Under the pieces are notes generated by a model. That model did no database searches. It had not been told where the DNA came from and saw only the letters and a list, made by a program, of their open reading frames with translations. DNA of 64,000 nt from Hahella chejuensis KCTC 2396. GTDB taxonomy: Bacteria; Pseudomonadota; Gammaproteobacteria; Pseudomonadales; Oleiphilaceae. The DNA lies in the NCBI RefSeq assembly GCF_000012985.1, contig NC_007645.1:1-64000 (forward strand). Direction: 5' to 3'. Position 1 is the stretch's first letter; every line of letters starts with the position of its first letter. Below, piece by piece: positions 1 to 10,563 of the stretch. The position numbers were made by a program, and so were the translations under genes.

Positions 1-377
1 ATATGAGCAAAGGTTCTAAAAATTTTTTTACGTCTTAAAATGTTAACAAGCTTGTTAGTAACTTCGTAAGTTTATGAAATTAAATTAAAATATAATCCAC
101 AGGGGTTCTAATAAGATTTATTTTCGAGGTGGTAAAGAAAAGTCATTCCAGCTAGAATTTTCCCCTACCTGTTGAGGTTCAGTCTGTTTTCGTTGCTTAT
201 GTGGGGAGTGACGAAGAGCTAAAGCGTCTTTTATTAGCCGCCTGATGTGGGTTTTGGCCACAGGGTTTTGTTTTCTCTGAAAAACATCAACATTCGGTTT
301 TCTCTATATATAGAAAGCCGCCGTCTTAAATTTGCGCAAAAAAAGAGCAAGCATGTACGAATTCTGGAGGTTTGGAA
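1..377. other. origin-proximal AT-rich region upstream of dnaA (part of oriC possible)
   Basis: No convincing gene lies here. The first 100 bases are strongly AT-rich, like a DNA-unwinding element, and end in one near-consensus DnaA box, TAATCCACA at 93-101 (consensus TTATCCACA, one mismatch). I found no further good DnaA box up to the dnaA start or in the dnaA-dnaN gap. In related bacteria oriC lies between rpmH and dnaA, so the window may begin inside or just downstream of the origin. The dnaA promoter must also lie in this stretch, but I cannot place it confidently. Confidence 0.4.
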
Positions 378-1781
378 GTGACGTCTGAGCTGTGGCATCA
401 ATGTCTCGGTTATTTGGAGGACGAGTTGCCAGCACAACAGTTCAACACTTGGTTACGCCCTTTGCAGGCGAAAGGCTCTGAGGAAGAGCTGCTTTTGTTT
501 GCTCCAAACCGGTTTGTACTGGATTGGGTTAATGAGAAGTATATTGGCAGGATCAATGAGATTCTCAGTGAACTGACTTCTCAAAAGGCTCCGCGTATTT
601 CTTTAAAGATTGGCAGTATTACAGGGAATAGCAAAGGGCAGCAAGCAAGTAAGGATTCGGCGGTTGGCGCAACAAGAACCACTGCCCCGTCCAGGCCTGT
701 TATCGCTGATGTCGCTCCGTCTGGGGAGAGAAACGTCACGGTGGAAGGGGCTATCAAACATGAGAGCTATCTGAACCCTACCTTTACGTTTGAAACTTTT
801 GTTGAAGGTAAGTCGAACCAGTTAGCGCGGGCGGCGGCCATGCAAGTGGCGGATAATCCGGGCAGCGCGTACAACCCACTATTCTTATATGGCGGCGTTG
901 GCTTGGGGAAAACTCACTTGATGCAGGCGGTGGGTAACGCCATTTTCAAGAAGAATCCCAACGCGAAGATTCTTTATCTACATTCCGAGAGATTTGTTGC
1001 GGATATGGTGAAGGCGTTGCAGCTGAATGCTTTCAACGAGTTCAAGCGGTTGTACCGGTCTGTGGATGCGTTGCTGATTGACGATATTCAGTTCTTCGCG
1101 CGCAAAGAACGCTCTCAGGAAGAATTTTTCCATACCTTTAACGCCCTGTTGGAGGGTGGTCAGCAGATGATTCTGACCTGTGACCGCTACCCAAAAGAAA
1201 TCGATCACATGGAAGAGCGCCTGAAGTCTCGCTTCGGGTGGGGGCTAACGGTGATGGTCGAGCCGCCGGAATTAGAGACCCGGGTGGCGATTCTGATGAA
1301 AAAGGCGGAGCAGGCCAATGTCCACTTAAGCAGTGAATCCGCTTTCTTCATTGCGCAGAAAATTCGCTCTAACGTTCGAGAGCTGGAAGGCGCATTGAAG
1401 CTGGTGATCGCCAATGCTCATTTTACTGGGCAGGAGATCACGCCAGCGTTTATTCGCGAATGCTTGAAGGACCTGCTGGCGCTGCATGAGAAACAGGTGA
1501 GTATCGATAATATCCAGAGAACAGTGGCGGAATATTACAAAATCCGCATCGCGGATATTCTGTCAAAGCGTCGCACCCGCTCAATTACCCGTCCAAGGCA
1601 GATGGCCATGGCGCTGGCTAAAGAGCTGACCAATCACAGCCTGCCGGAAATCGGTGAGGCGTTTGGGGGGCGTGATCACACTACTGTTTTGCATGCCTGC
1701 AAGGTAATGATAGAACTTCAACAAAGCGATCCCACTCTGCGGGACGATTATCAGAATTTTATGCGCATGTTAACCAGCTAG
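378..1781 (+). CDS. dnaA: chromosomal replication initiator protein DnaA
   Basis: DnaA binds DnaA boxes at oriC as an ATP-bound filament, melts the origin and loads the DnaB helicase. The 467-residue protein shows domain I (about residues 1-80), a Ser/Thr/Pro-rich linker (about 85-120), an AAA+ ATPase with Walker A GGVGLGKT near residue 173 and Walker B LLIDDIQF, and the C-terminal DNA-binding signature [11 protein letters not shown] chose the GTG at 378 because TGGAGG at 365-370 sits seven bases upstream; a TTG at 372 is in frame but only one base from that ribosome site. Its N-terminus (MTSELW) also resembles the Pseudomonas start. dnaN follows after about 100 bases. Confidence 0.97.
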   Translation: MTSELWHQCLGYLEDELPAQQFNTWLRPLQAKGSEEELLLFAPNRFVLDWVNEKYIGRINEILSELTSQKAPRISLKIGSITGNSKGQQASKDSAVGATRTTAPSRPVIADVAPSGERNVTVEGAIKHESYLNPTFTFETFVEGKSNQLARAAAMQVADNPGSAYNPLFLYGGVGLGKTHLMQAVGNAIFKKNPNAKILYLHSERFVADMVKALQLNAFNEFKRLYRSVDALLIDDIQFFARKERSQEEFFHTFNALLEGGQQMILTCDRYPKEIDHMEERLKSRFGWGLTVMVEPPELETRVAILMKKAEQANVHLSSESAFFIAQKIRSNVRELEGALKLVIANAHFTGQEITPAFIRECLKDLLALHEKQVSIDNIQRTVAEYYKIRIADILSKRRTRSITRPRQMAMALAKELTNHSLPEIGEAFGGRDHTTVLHACKVMIELQQSDPTLRDDYQNFMRMLTS

Positions 1782-1883
1782 TTAGGCGTGCATGTGCGCC
1801 GCTAGCTTGATAGCGACCAAAGAATTTAGTTTAAAATAGCAATATTTTCAGTGATTTAAGAGTTTATAGAAACGGGATATTAC

Positions 1884-2987
1884 ATGAAGCTCACTATAAC
1901 CAGAGAGGCGCTTGTCACGTCATTGCAAATGATTTCTGGAGTGGTTGAAAAACGCCAGACGATGCCAGTGCTCGCCAACGTATTGCTTGACGCCAGAGAC
2001 GGAAAGCTGGTTATCACCGGCACTAATATGGAAGTAGAGCTGGTCGCAGAAATTAGCGATGTAAACATTGAGCACGAATCAAGAATCACCGTTCCCGCCA
2101 AGAAGTTCACGGATATCTGCCGCGCCCTTCCCGAAGGCGCAGCTATTGGTATTGAGCTGAAAGATGGACGCTTGAATGTTCGTTATGGCAGTAGCCATTT
2201 CATATTGTCCACATTGCCAGCGGAGCACTTCCCTAATGTAGAGGAAGAACCTGAAAGTGTGAAAGTCACGTTGCCGCAGAGAGAACTCAAGCGTCTGATC
2301 GATGCGACAGCTTTCGCTATGGCCCAGCAGGATGTTCGTTATTATCTGAATGGCATGCTGATGGAGCTGGATGAGCAGGGCCTGCGCACTGTCGCAACTG
2401 ACGGCCATCGTCTGGCTCTCGCTAATGTGTCACTGCAAACAGGCGTTAGTGAAAAGCGCCAACCTATTGTGCCGCGTAAGGGGATTTTGGAGTTAGGTCG
2501 TCTTCTCAATGATACAGATGAGTCCTGTACTCTGGTGTTCGGCGATAACCACGTGCGGGCCAGTGTAGGGCATTTTACTTTTACTTCTAAGTTAATTGAT
2601 GGAAAGTTCCCTGATTATCAAAGGGTTATCCCTAGGTCCGGGGATAAAGTGATGCTCGCAGACAGAGTCCTTTTGAAAGGTGTGCTGTCGCGCGCGAGTA
2701 TTTTGTCGCATGAAAGTATTCGCGGCGTTCGTCTGCAGTTTGAAGAGGGTTTGTTGAAAGTATTTGCAAATAACCCGGATCAGGAAGAGGCGGAGGATAG
2801 CCTGGAAGTGGAATACCCCCATGAAGCTTTGCAAATTGGCTTCAACGTGGGCTATCTGATTGACGTTCTTAACGCACTGGATGATGAGCAGGTCAAAGTG
2901 ACTCTTTCTAATGCGAATAGCAGCGCCTTGGTGGAAGGCGTCGATACCAGAGATGCTGTCTATGTTGTTATGCCGATGAGGCTATAG
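1884..2987 (+). CDS. dnaN: DNA polymerase III beta subunit (sliding clamp)
   Basis: The beta clamp is a ring-shaped dimer that tethers DNA polymerase III and other repair and replication proteins to DNA. The 367 residues match the usual family length (E. coli 366) and the three repeated clamp domains; the C-terminus ends in the characteristic VYVVMPMRL. It starts at ATG 1884, about 100 bases after dnaA. It is normally followed directly by recF, but here two unrelated genes intervene. Confidence 0.97.
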   Translation: MKLTITREALVTSLQMISGVVEKRQTMPVLANVLLDARDGKLVITGTNMEVELVAEISDVNIEHESRITVPAKKFTDICRALPEGAAIGIELKDGRLNVRYGSSHFILSTLPAEHFPNVEEEPESVKVTLPQRELKRLIDATAFAMAQQDVRYYLNGMLMELDEQGLRTVATDGHRLALANVSLQTGVSEKRQPIVPRKGILELGRLLNDTDESCTLVFGDNHVRASVGHFTFTSKLIDGKFPDYQRVIPRSGDKVMLADRVLLKGVLSRASILSHESIRGVRLQFEEGLLKVFANNPDQEEAEDSLEVEYPHEALQIGFNVGYLIDVLNALDDEQVKVTLSNANSSALVEGVDTRDAVYVVMPMRL

Positions 2988-3002
2988 TCAGTTAAACTGA
3001 AA

Positions 3003-3040
3003 GCGCCGTGAATCTGTTCGAACTGGAAAGATCACGGCGC
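3003..3040. repeat. inverted repeat after dnaN
   Basis: GCGCCGTG (3003-3010) pairs with CACGGCGC (3033-3040), extended by two or three more pairs around one bulged base, with a loop containing the palindrome GTTCGAAC. It lies just after the dnaN stop. No T-run follows, so it is not a standard intrinsic terminator; it may mark the 3' end of the dnaA-dnaN transcript. Confidence 0.4.
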
Positions 3041-3127
3041 GTCGCCCGCTCGGGTATGACGCTCGGCAAGGATGTATCGCCCCTGAATGCAGACAGAGTT
3101 TGAATCTCAGCAAGAGTGGAAAAGCTT

Positions 3128-4405
3128 ATGGGAAAGATTGTTAACGCAGTAAAGGGAGCCGCCAGAATTGGACAGACGGCGGCGGTCATATCCAAGGTTG
3201 GCCTTGGTTGGTTGAAGGGAAATCGCGCGCCTGCGCCGAGGCTTCTGCGACAGACTTTTGAAGAACTGGGGGCCACATACATTAAGTTGGGGCAGTTTAT
3301 CGCTAGTTCACCAACATTTTTCCCTGCCGATTATGTTGAAGAGTTTCAACTGTGTTTGGATAAAACCAAACCACTGCCCTATTCGCAAATCGAGAAAATT
3401 CTGAAGGAAGAATTCAAGCGGCCATTGCAGTCGATATATTCGCATATCGACACCAAGCCGCTGGCATCCGCATCTATCGCGCAAGTTCACGCGGCTCGTT
3501 TGGTGACAGGCGAGGATGTGGTCATTAAGGTTCAAAAGCCGGGTGTTCGCAATGTCCTGCTGACGGATTTGAACTTCTTGTACGTTGCTGCGCGGGTGGT
3601 CGAATATTTGGCGCCAAAGCTTTCCTGGACGTCGCTATCGGGCATTGTGGAAGAGATCCAGCGAACCATGATGGAAGAATGCGATTTCTATCAGGAGGCG
3701 GCCAATCTCAAGGAGTTTAGAGAGTTTCTGGTGAGTAGCGGAAACGATCAAGCGGTCGTGCCCACCGTATATGAGCAAGCCAGCACCATGCGAGTGTTAA
3801 CCATGGAGCGCTTCTATGGCGTGCCTCTAACGGATCTGGAAACTATTCGCAAATACTGCTCTGATCCGGAAAAGACGCTGATTACAGCGATGAATACCTG
3901 GTTCGCCAGTTTAACCCAGTGCGACTTTTTTCATGCGGATGTTCACGCTGGCAACCTGATGGTGTTGGAAGATGGTCGCATCGGGTTTATCGACTTTGGC
4001 ATAGTAGGCCGAATTGGCGCAGGAACCTGGCAGGCGGTGTCTGATTTCATCACTGCGATAATGATGGGGAATTTTCACGGCATGGCCGATGCTATGTCGC
4101 GAATAGGCATCACCAAGTCTCAATTAAGCGTAGATGACCTGGCTGCGGACATTGCCGACGTTTATAAGAAAATGGATGCGATGACGCCTGATATGCCGCC
4201 GATATATTACGACCAGCAGACTGGGGATGATGAAGTTAACAATATTCTGATGGATCTGGTGAGAATCGGTGAGCAGCACGGTTTGCACTTTCCTAGGGAG
4301 TTTGCGTTGCTGCTAAAACAATTTTTGTATTTCGACCGTTATGTACATGTACTGGCTCCAGAGCTGGATATGTTTATGGATGAAAGGCTCAGCCTGATTC
4401 AGTAA
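3128..4405 (+). CDS. ABC1/AarF/UbiB-family atypical kinase
   Basis: ABC1 (COG0661, UbiB/COQ8) proteins are atypical kinase-fold ATPases, best known for supporting ubiquinone synthesis. Visible motifs are KLGQ (the family KxGQ signature, near residue 55), the alanine-rich loop LASASIAQVHAA, the lysine motif VIKVQKPG, the catalytic HADVHAGN and the metal-binding IDFG. Of about 425 residues, it lacks the two C-terminal membrane helices of E. coli UbiB, so it is an ABC1 paralogue and not clearly UbiB; no ubiE/ubiJ genes are nearby. I prefer ATG 3128 (GGA seven bases upstream) over the in-frame GTG at 3116. It lies unusually between dnaN and recF and is followed by a clear terminator. Confidence 0.88.
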   Translation: MGKIVNAVKGAARIGQTAAVISKVGLGWLKGNRAPAPRLLRQTFEELGATYIKLGQFIASSPTFFPADYVEEFQLCLDKTKPLPYSQIEKILKEEFKRPLQSIYSHIDTKPLASASIAQVHAARLVTGEDVVIKVQKPGVRNVLLTDLNFLYVAARVVEYLAPKLSWTSLSGIVEEIQRTMMEECDFYQEAANLKEFREFLVSSGNDQAVVPTVYEQASTMRVLTMERFYGVPLTDLETIRKYCSDPEKTLITAMNTWFASLTQCDFFHADVHAGNLMVLEDGRIGFIDFGIVGRIGAGTWQAVSDFITAIMMGNFHGMADAMSRIGITKSQLSVDDLAADIADVYKKMDAMTPDMPPIYYDQQTGDDEVNNILMDLVRIGEQHGLHFPREFALLLKQFLYFDRYVHVLAPELDMFMDERLSLIQ

Positions 4406-4431
4406 CGACGGTTCACCTAGCGTAGTTGAAG

Positions 4432-4463
4432 AACCTAGCACATTGTTGTGTTAGGTTTTTTTG
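4432..4463 (+). terminator. intrinsic terminator after the ABC1 kinase gene
   Basis: AACCTA plus CACA pairs with TGTG plus TAGGTT around the loop TTGT, with one G-T pair in the stem, followed by a run of seven T. It ends only a few bases before the ribosome-binding site of the MarC-family gene, so that gene needs readthrough or a promoter overlapping this element. Confidence 0.8.
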
Positions 4464-4478
4464 TTTAAGGGGAAGTTG

Positions 4479-5081
4479 ATGGATATCGTATCCGCGTTGA
4501 CCTTATTGATAGTGGTCATGGACCCGTTAGGGAATATTCCTTTGTTCCTGAGTATTCTTGAACGTGTAGACGTCAAAAGAAGAAAGAAGGTTTTGTTCAG
4601 AGAGCTGTTGATCGCTTTGGCGATTCTGTTGGTGTTTTTGTTCTGTGGACAGTATCTGCTCAAAATATTCAGCCTGAGCAAAGAGTCTGTGGGTATAGCT
4701 GGCGCTATCGTACTATTTATCATCGCGCTGCGTATGATCTTCCCCGCCAAGAGAGAGTGGCTTGAAGATCTCCCCGATGGCGAGCCTTTTATCGTGCCTT
4801 TGGCGATCCCCTTTGTGGCGGGTCCCTCCGCGTTAGCGACGCTGATTTTAATTTCCACCCGGGAGCCGGAAAGAATGATGGATTGGTCCATCGTGGTGTT
4901 GCTGGCCTGGTCTGTCACCGCGGTCACGCTTATGAGCTCCACCTTCTTGTATAAAGTGCTTCGTAAGCGGGGCATTATCGCGATAGAACGTCTGATGGGT
5001 ATGCTTTTAATTGCGGTTTCGGTAGAGATGTTCTTGACCGGCTTGCAACCTATATTGACCAAACTGACCCACGTTTCCTGA
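4479..5081 (+). CDS. MarC/YhgN-family integral membrane protein
   Basis: MarC-family (UPF0056) proteins are six-helix inner-membrane proteins of unknown function; despite the name, a role in multiple antibiotic resistance is not supported. The protein has 200 residues, the family length. Its N-terminus carries the typical LLIVVMDPLGNIPLFLSIL, and VPLAIPFVAGPSALATLIL is the second half of the internal repeat. I chose ATG 4479 because AAGGGGA (4467-4473) lies just upstream; an in-frame TTG at 4461 falls inside the terminator's T-run. It sits between the ABC1 kinase and recF, 20 bases before recF, so it may be cotranscribed with recF-gyrB. Confidence 0.87.
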   Translation: MDIVSALTLLIVVMDPLGNIPLFLSILERVDVKRRKKVLFRELLIALAILLVFLFCGQYLLKIFSLSKESVGIAGAIVLFIIALRMIFPAKREWLEDLPDGEPFIVPLAIPFVAGPSALATLILISTREPERMMDWSIVVLLAWSVTAVTLMSSTFLYKVLRKRGIIAIERLMGMLLIAVSVEMFLTGLQPILTKLTHVS

Positions 5082-5101
5082 AGCCCGATTGGATTGTTTG
5101 A

Positions 5102-6229
5102 ATGGGTCTTAGTCGTATTGCATTCACTAACTTGCGTAATATCTCCAGTCTGAAGCTGGATACCTCTGCGAGATTACTGTTATTTCACGGGAATAACGGA
5201 AGTGGAAAAAGTAGTCTTTTGGAAGGCGTTTACCTGTTGGGTCGGGGGGCGTCTTTTCGTACTAAAGAGCTGGACTACGCTGTTTCACATCTATCCGATG
5301 AAATGGTCTGCTTTGGCGAAGCCGTCAACGAAGATGCAGGAAAATCTTTCCGTATTGGCGTTAGCCGCCAGAAAACAGGCAAGCTGACCCGGGTCAGGAT
5401 CAACGGCGAGAGCGCCAGAACTTTATCTGAGCTGGCGGCGGCGCTTCCTATACTGATTGTTACGCCCGATACCTTCGGATTTATTAATGGTGGCCCTGGG
5501 GAGAGACGTCGCTTTGTCGACTGGGGAGTGTTTCACGTGGAACACCAGTTCAAGGTGGTCTGGCAGAACTGGCGCAAATTGCTATTGCAAAGGAATAAAT
5601 TGCTGAAAAGTGGTAATATTAGCCGTTCTGAGTTAAGTGCGTGGGACAACCAGTACGTAGCGTATTCAGATGAGATAAGCCGATATAGAGACGCTTATTT
5701 CGCTGAACTGAAGGAAATCCTCATCGAATCTCTGAAAGAGTCCAGTGAACAAACCAGGGATATTGGCGACAAGCTGACGATTACGCTAAGCAATGGTTGG
5801 TATCAGAATGATGTCAATCATATGGATCAGCTGGCGTCGTCCGTTGAAAGCGACGTAAAAAAAGGATTTACGACTTTAGGCCCGCACCGGGCGGATATTA
5901 AAGTAAAGGTCGGTGGGGTTCACGCGAAGGAAGTGTTATCAAGAGGTCAACAGAAAACCCTGATAACTCACCTGTACTTATCACAATTAGAAATATTACG
6001 GCGGCGGACAAATCAAAGGCCCATCGTGCTTATTGATGATGTTGGAGCGGAGCTGGATACCGGAAATCAGGTAACACTGTTGACGAGAATGTTGGAGAAA
6101 GGGGCCCAGGTGTTTGTGACGGTCCTGGATAAACAGCAGTCAGAATATTTGTTCGGCCATTTTAATCAAGAATACGACACGCAAATGTTTCACGTGGAAC
6201 AGGGTGCTGTCACCAAAGTCCACAATTAG
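5102..6229 (+). CDS. recF: DNA replication and repair protein RecF
   Basis: RecF is an SMC-like ATPase that, with RecO and RecR, loads RecA at gaps near stalled forks. The 375 residues carry Walker A GNNGSGKSS (about residues 31-39), the ABC-type signature LSRGQQKTL and Walker B IVLIDDVGAELD near the C-terminus. It is 24 bases upstream of gyrB, as in other gammaproteobacteria. Two copies of a 16-base parS-like palindrome are embedded in its coding sequence, both read as FHVE. Confidence 0.96.
   Translation: MGLSRIAFTNLRNISSLKLDTSARLLLFHGNNGSGKSSLLEGVYLLGRGASFRTKELDYAVSHLSDEMVCFGEAVNEDAGKSFRIGVSRQKTGKLTRVRINGESARTLSELAAALPILIVTPDTFGFINGGPGERRRFVDWGVFHVEHQFKVVWQNWRKLLLQRNKLLKSGNISRSELSAWDNQYVAYSDEISRYRDAYFAELKEILIESLKESSEQTRDIGDKLTITLSNGWYQNDVNHMDQLASSVESDVKKGFTTLGPHRADIKVKVGGVHAKEVLSRGQQKTLITHLYLSQLEILRRRTNQRPIVLIDDVGAELDTGNQVTLLTRMLEKGAQVFVTVLDKQQSEYLFGHFNQEYDTQMFHVEQGAVTKVHN
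5529..5544. other. parS-like centromere site 1 (inside recF)
   Basis: TGTTTCACGTGGAACA is a near-perfect palindrome that differs by one base per half from TGTTCCACGTGGAACA, and matches the conserved chromosomal parS core bound by ParB. ParB spreads from such sites and loads SMC/MukB-type complexes to segregate origins. An origin-proximal position within recF fits the known distribution. An identical copy lies 657 bases downstream. Confidence 0.85.
6186..6201. other. parS-like centromere site 2 (inside recF)
   Basis: An exact second copy of TGTTTCACGTGGAACA, near the 3' end of recF. Two identical 16-mers in one gene are not expected by chance and both match the ParB-binding consensus. In each case the coding frame gives Phe-His-Val-Glu, so the site is kept at the expense of free amino-acid choice. 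Confidence 0.85.
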
Positions 6230-6243
6230 CGTGTGACGGTTAG

Positions 6244-8670
<2,427 letters not shown>

Positions 8671-8693
8671 CAACCTCTCCTCTCTATATTAAA

Positions 8694-8729
8694 AAATTTA
8701 AAAGGGCTGCAATCGCAGCCCTTTTTTTC
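8694..8729. terminator. bidirectional intrinsic terminator after gyrB
   Basis: AAAGGGCTGC (8701-8710) pairs perfectly with GCAGCCCTTT (8715-8724) around the loop AATC. On the + strand it runs into seven T for gyrB; on the - strand the AT-rich flank (AAATTTTTT) serves the convergent gene at 8742-9269. Confidence 0.92.
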
Positions 8730-8741
8730 GCCATCGTTTGT

Positions 8742-9269
8742 TTATGAGTTCCATGAAAGCAGGCAGTTCTCCATCTCTTTTGGAGAACGAATCCGAATAA
8801 AGCGAATGTGGCCGTATTGCGGGTCTCTCATTATCGACAGGGATTTTTCGCGGTTTTTCTTATAGGTAGTAATGGTCCAGAGGACGATAGAATCCCTGCT
8901 GAACAGTTTGCGTAATGACTCTCTATTGCCTGTGCCCGCCCAAAGTTCCTTTTTTGTAATGATGCGGGTTATTGCTCTTTTGATTGCTTGGAAGAGTGTG
9001 CGGAGGAAAGAGTAGTCAATCCAAACGACTATCTGCGCTCTCTCCCACTTTAGCTGCGTTCTGCTGTTGTAATTACCGTCCAATACCCAGTTTTCCTGCT
9101 GCAGTGCTTGCGCAACCCGGGCGCTGAAGATTTCTTCTGGATGGTTTCGCCAGTCAGGCCCCCAATATAGGGCGTCCATTTCTATATAAGGAATGTCGAG
9201 CTTTTTTGAAAGCCTTTTACTGAAAGTGGACTTTCCGCTGCCACTGGTTCCTATTACGTTAATTCTCAT
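8742..9269 (-). CDS. P-loop adenylate-kinase-like protein (FlaR/topology-modulation family)
   Basis: A small P-loop NTPase of 175 residues. The N-terminus MRINVIGTSGSGKSTFSKRL holds Walker A GTSGSGKST (about residues 7-15), then DIPYIEMDALYW, typical of the COG0563-like proteins often labelled DNA topology modulation protein FlaR; WVLDGNYNS is the matching core motif, and VVWIDYSF the second strand. The true function of this family is not known and no partner is nearby. I start at ATG 9269, with AAGGAG about five bases upstream; the in-frame GTG at 9275 overlaps that ribosome site. It converges on gyrB. Confidence 0.8.
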   Translation of the reverse strand: MRINVIGTSGSGKSTFSKRLSKKLDIPYIEMDALYWGPDWRNHPEEIFSARVAQALQQENWVLDGNYNSRTQLKWERAQIVVWIDYSFLRTLFQAIKRAITRIITKKELWAGTGNRESLRKLFSRDSIVLWTITTYKKNREKSLSIMRDPQYGHIRFIRIRSPKEMENCLLSWNS

Positions 9270-9582
9270 CTTCACTCCTTATATTCAGAAAAGGTTAAAC
9301 AGGGGGTGAAGCAACGCGGGAGCGACATTATAGAGTTTTCTGACTAGGCATATACCTGAATTGTCTTAACTTAGAGGCAACACGCAACGATGGCTTTGGA
9401 CAATGTTCTAAGTTATCTCCATATCAATTCAGACTTATTCCACGACGTATAGATTTTATGCCATTGAAGAGACAAAAGCTGGCATGTCAGAGGAGGATAA
9501 AATGGGAAAGTCTGATGGCCGCTGATAAATCTATGAGAGCTCTGATTGCGGCAAATCTCCCAGAAGAGCCGTCATTAAGGCG
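9270..9582. other. intergenic region, no supported gene
   Basis: This gap separates the divergently oriented P-loop gene's upstream side from the end of the peptide-transporter ATPase gene. A 43-codon ORF (9458-9589, +) begins MPLKRQKLACQ and overlaps the transporter stop; it has no ribosome-binding site and no recognised similarity, so I do not call it. I see no clear terminator for the transporter operon. Confidence 0.5.
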
Positions 9583-10563
9583 TCAATGAATCTCCCCCAC
9601 AGGAAAATGGCAAGCGGCTATGCGCTCCTCTCCTTCCATAGGTCGAAGTTTGGGAAGCTCATGGCGACATTTGTCCCGCGCATTGGCGCAGCGGGGAGCG
9701 AACGGGCAGCCGGGTGGCGGTGCGGCGGGATCGGGAAGCTCTATGGTTTCGCTCTCCCCTCGCAAACCTTTTTTACCAGGAAGCGGGATAGAGTCGAGTA
9801 GCAAACGGGTGTAAGGGTGCTTGGGAGACCGGAACAGCTCGCTGGCTGGCCCTTGTTCCACGATGCGTCCGAAATACATCACTGCGACCATATCGCTGAT
9901 TGCTTCCACGACGGCCAGATCATGGCTGATAAATACGTAAGCGAGGCGATAGCGCTGCTGGAGATCCTGCAGCAGGTTCAGCACCTGGGCCTGTATAGAG
10001 ACATCCAGCGCGGAAACCGGTTCATCCAGAATCAGGATCTGAGGTTGCGCAGCCAATGCTCGTGCAATGCCGACGCGTTGCGCCTGGCCGCCGGATAATT
10101 CGTGAGGATAACGCTCAAGTAGCTCTGGCCGTAATCCAACGGCCTCCATAAGCTCCTGTAAACGTCTGGAGCGTGCGTATTTCTTCATCCCCAGTAGAAG
10201 CTCCATTGGCGCCTCTAAAATCGCACTGATCGCTTTACGGGGGTTGAGAGCGCTAAGAGAGTCCTGAAACACATACTGGATCTGGGCATGCAGCTGCTGA
10301 TGTCCGTCACGGCCCCAATCATTGCGCGACCCCCCATGTAACGCCACGTGGCCTGCATTGGGTTGATCAAGGCCTACCAACATGCGCGCCAGGGTGGACT
10401 TGCCGCAACCGGATTCCCCCACAATGCCTAGCGTGGCGCCGGCCTGAATACTTAGATCCACGCCCTGTACGGCCTGAATAAGCGGCTTGCGTCGTCCAAG
10501 CCAATCACGTTCGCCGCCATAGTGACGAGTGAGGTTGCTGGCGGTCAGGAGAGCATCGCTCAT
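9583..10563 (-). CDS. peptide/nickel-type ABC transporter ATP-binding protein (DppF/OppF family)
   Basis: One of the two ATPases of an oligopeptide/dipeptide-type importer. The 326 residues contain Walker A GESGCGKST, signature LSGGQAQRVGIARALA, Walker B ILILDEPVSALD and the C-terminal oligopeptide-transporter extension with HPYTRLLLDSIPLPG and a Cys-containing tail (GCPFAPRCANA). I chose ATG 10563, which overlaps the upstream gene's stop as ATGA; an ATG at 10578 is also in frame. It is the last gene of the - strand transporter operon, so it should pair with the ATPase half of the upstream fusion. Substrate cannot be told from the ATPase. Confidence 0.9.
   Translation of the reverse strand: MSDALLTASNLTRHYGGERDWLGRRKPLIQAVQGVDLSIQAGATLGIVGESGCGKSTLARMLVGLDQPNAGHVALHGGSRNDWGRDGHQQLHAQIQYVFQDSLSALNPRKAISAILEAPMELLLGMKKYARSRRLQELMEAVGLRPELLERYPHELSGGQAQRVGIARALAAQPQILILDEPVSALDVSIQAQVLNLLQDLQQRYRLAYVFISHDLAVVEAISDMVAVMYFGRIVEQGPASELFRSPKHPYTRLLLDSIPLPGKKGLRGESETIELPDPAAPPPGCPFAPRCANARDKCRHELPKLRPMEGEERIAACHFPVGEIH

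Noticed and set aside
9458-9589. 43-residue ORF MPLKRQKLACQ... on +
   Set aside because: It has no ribosome-binding site, no similarity I can name and overlaps the transporter ATPase stop.
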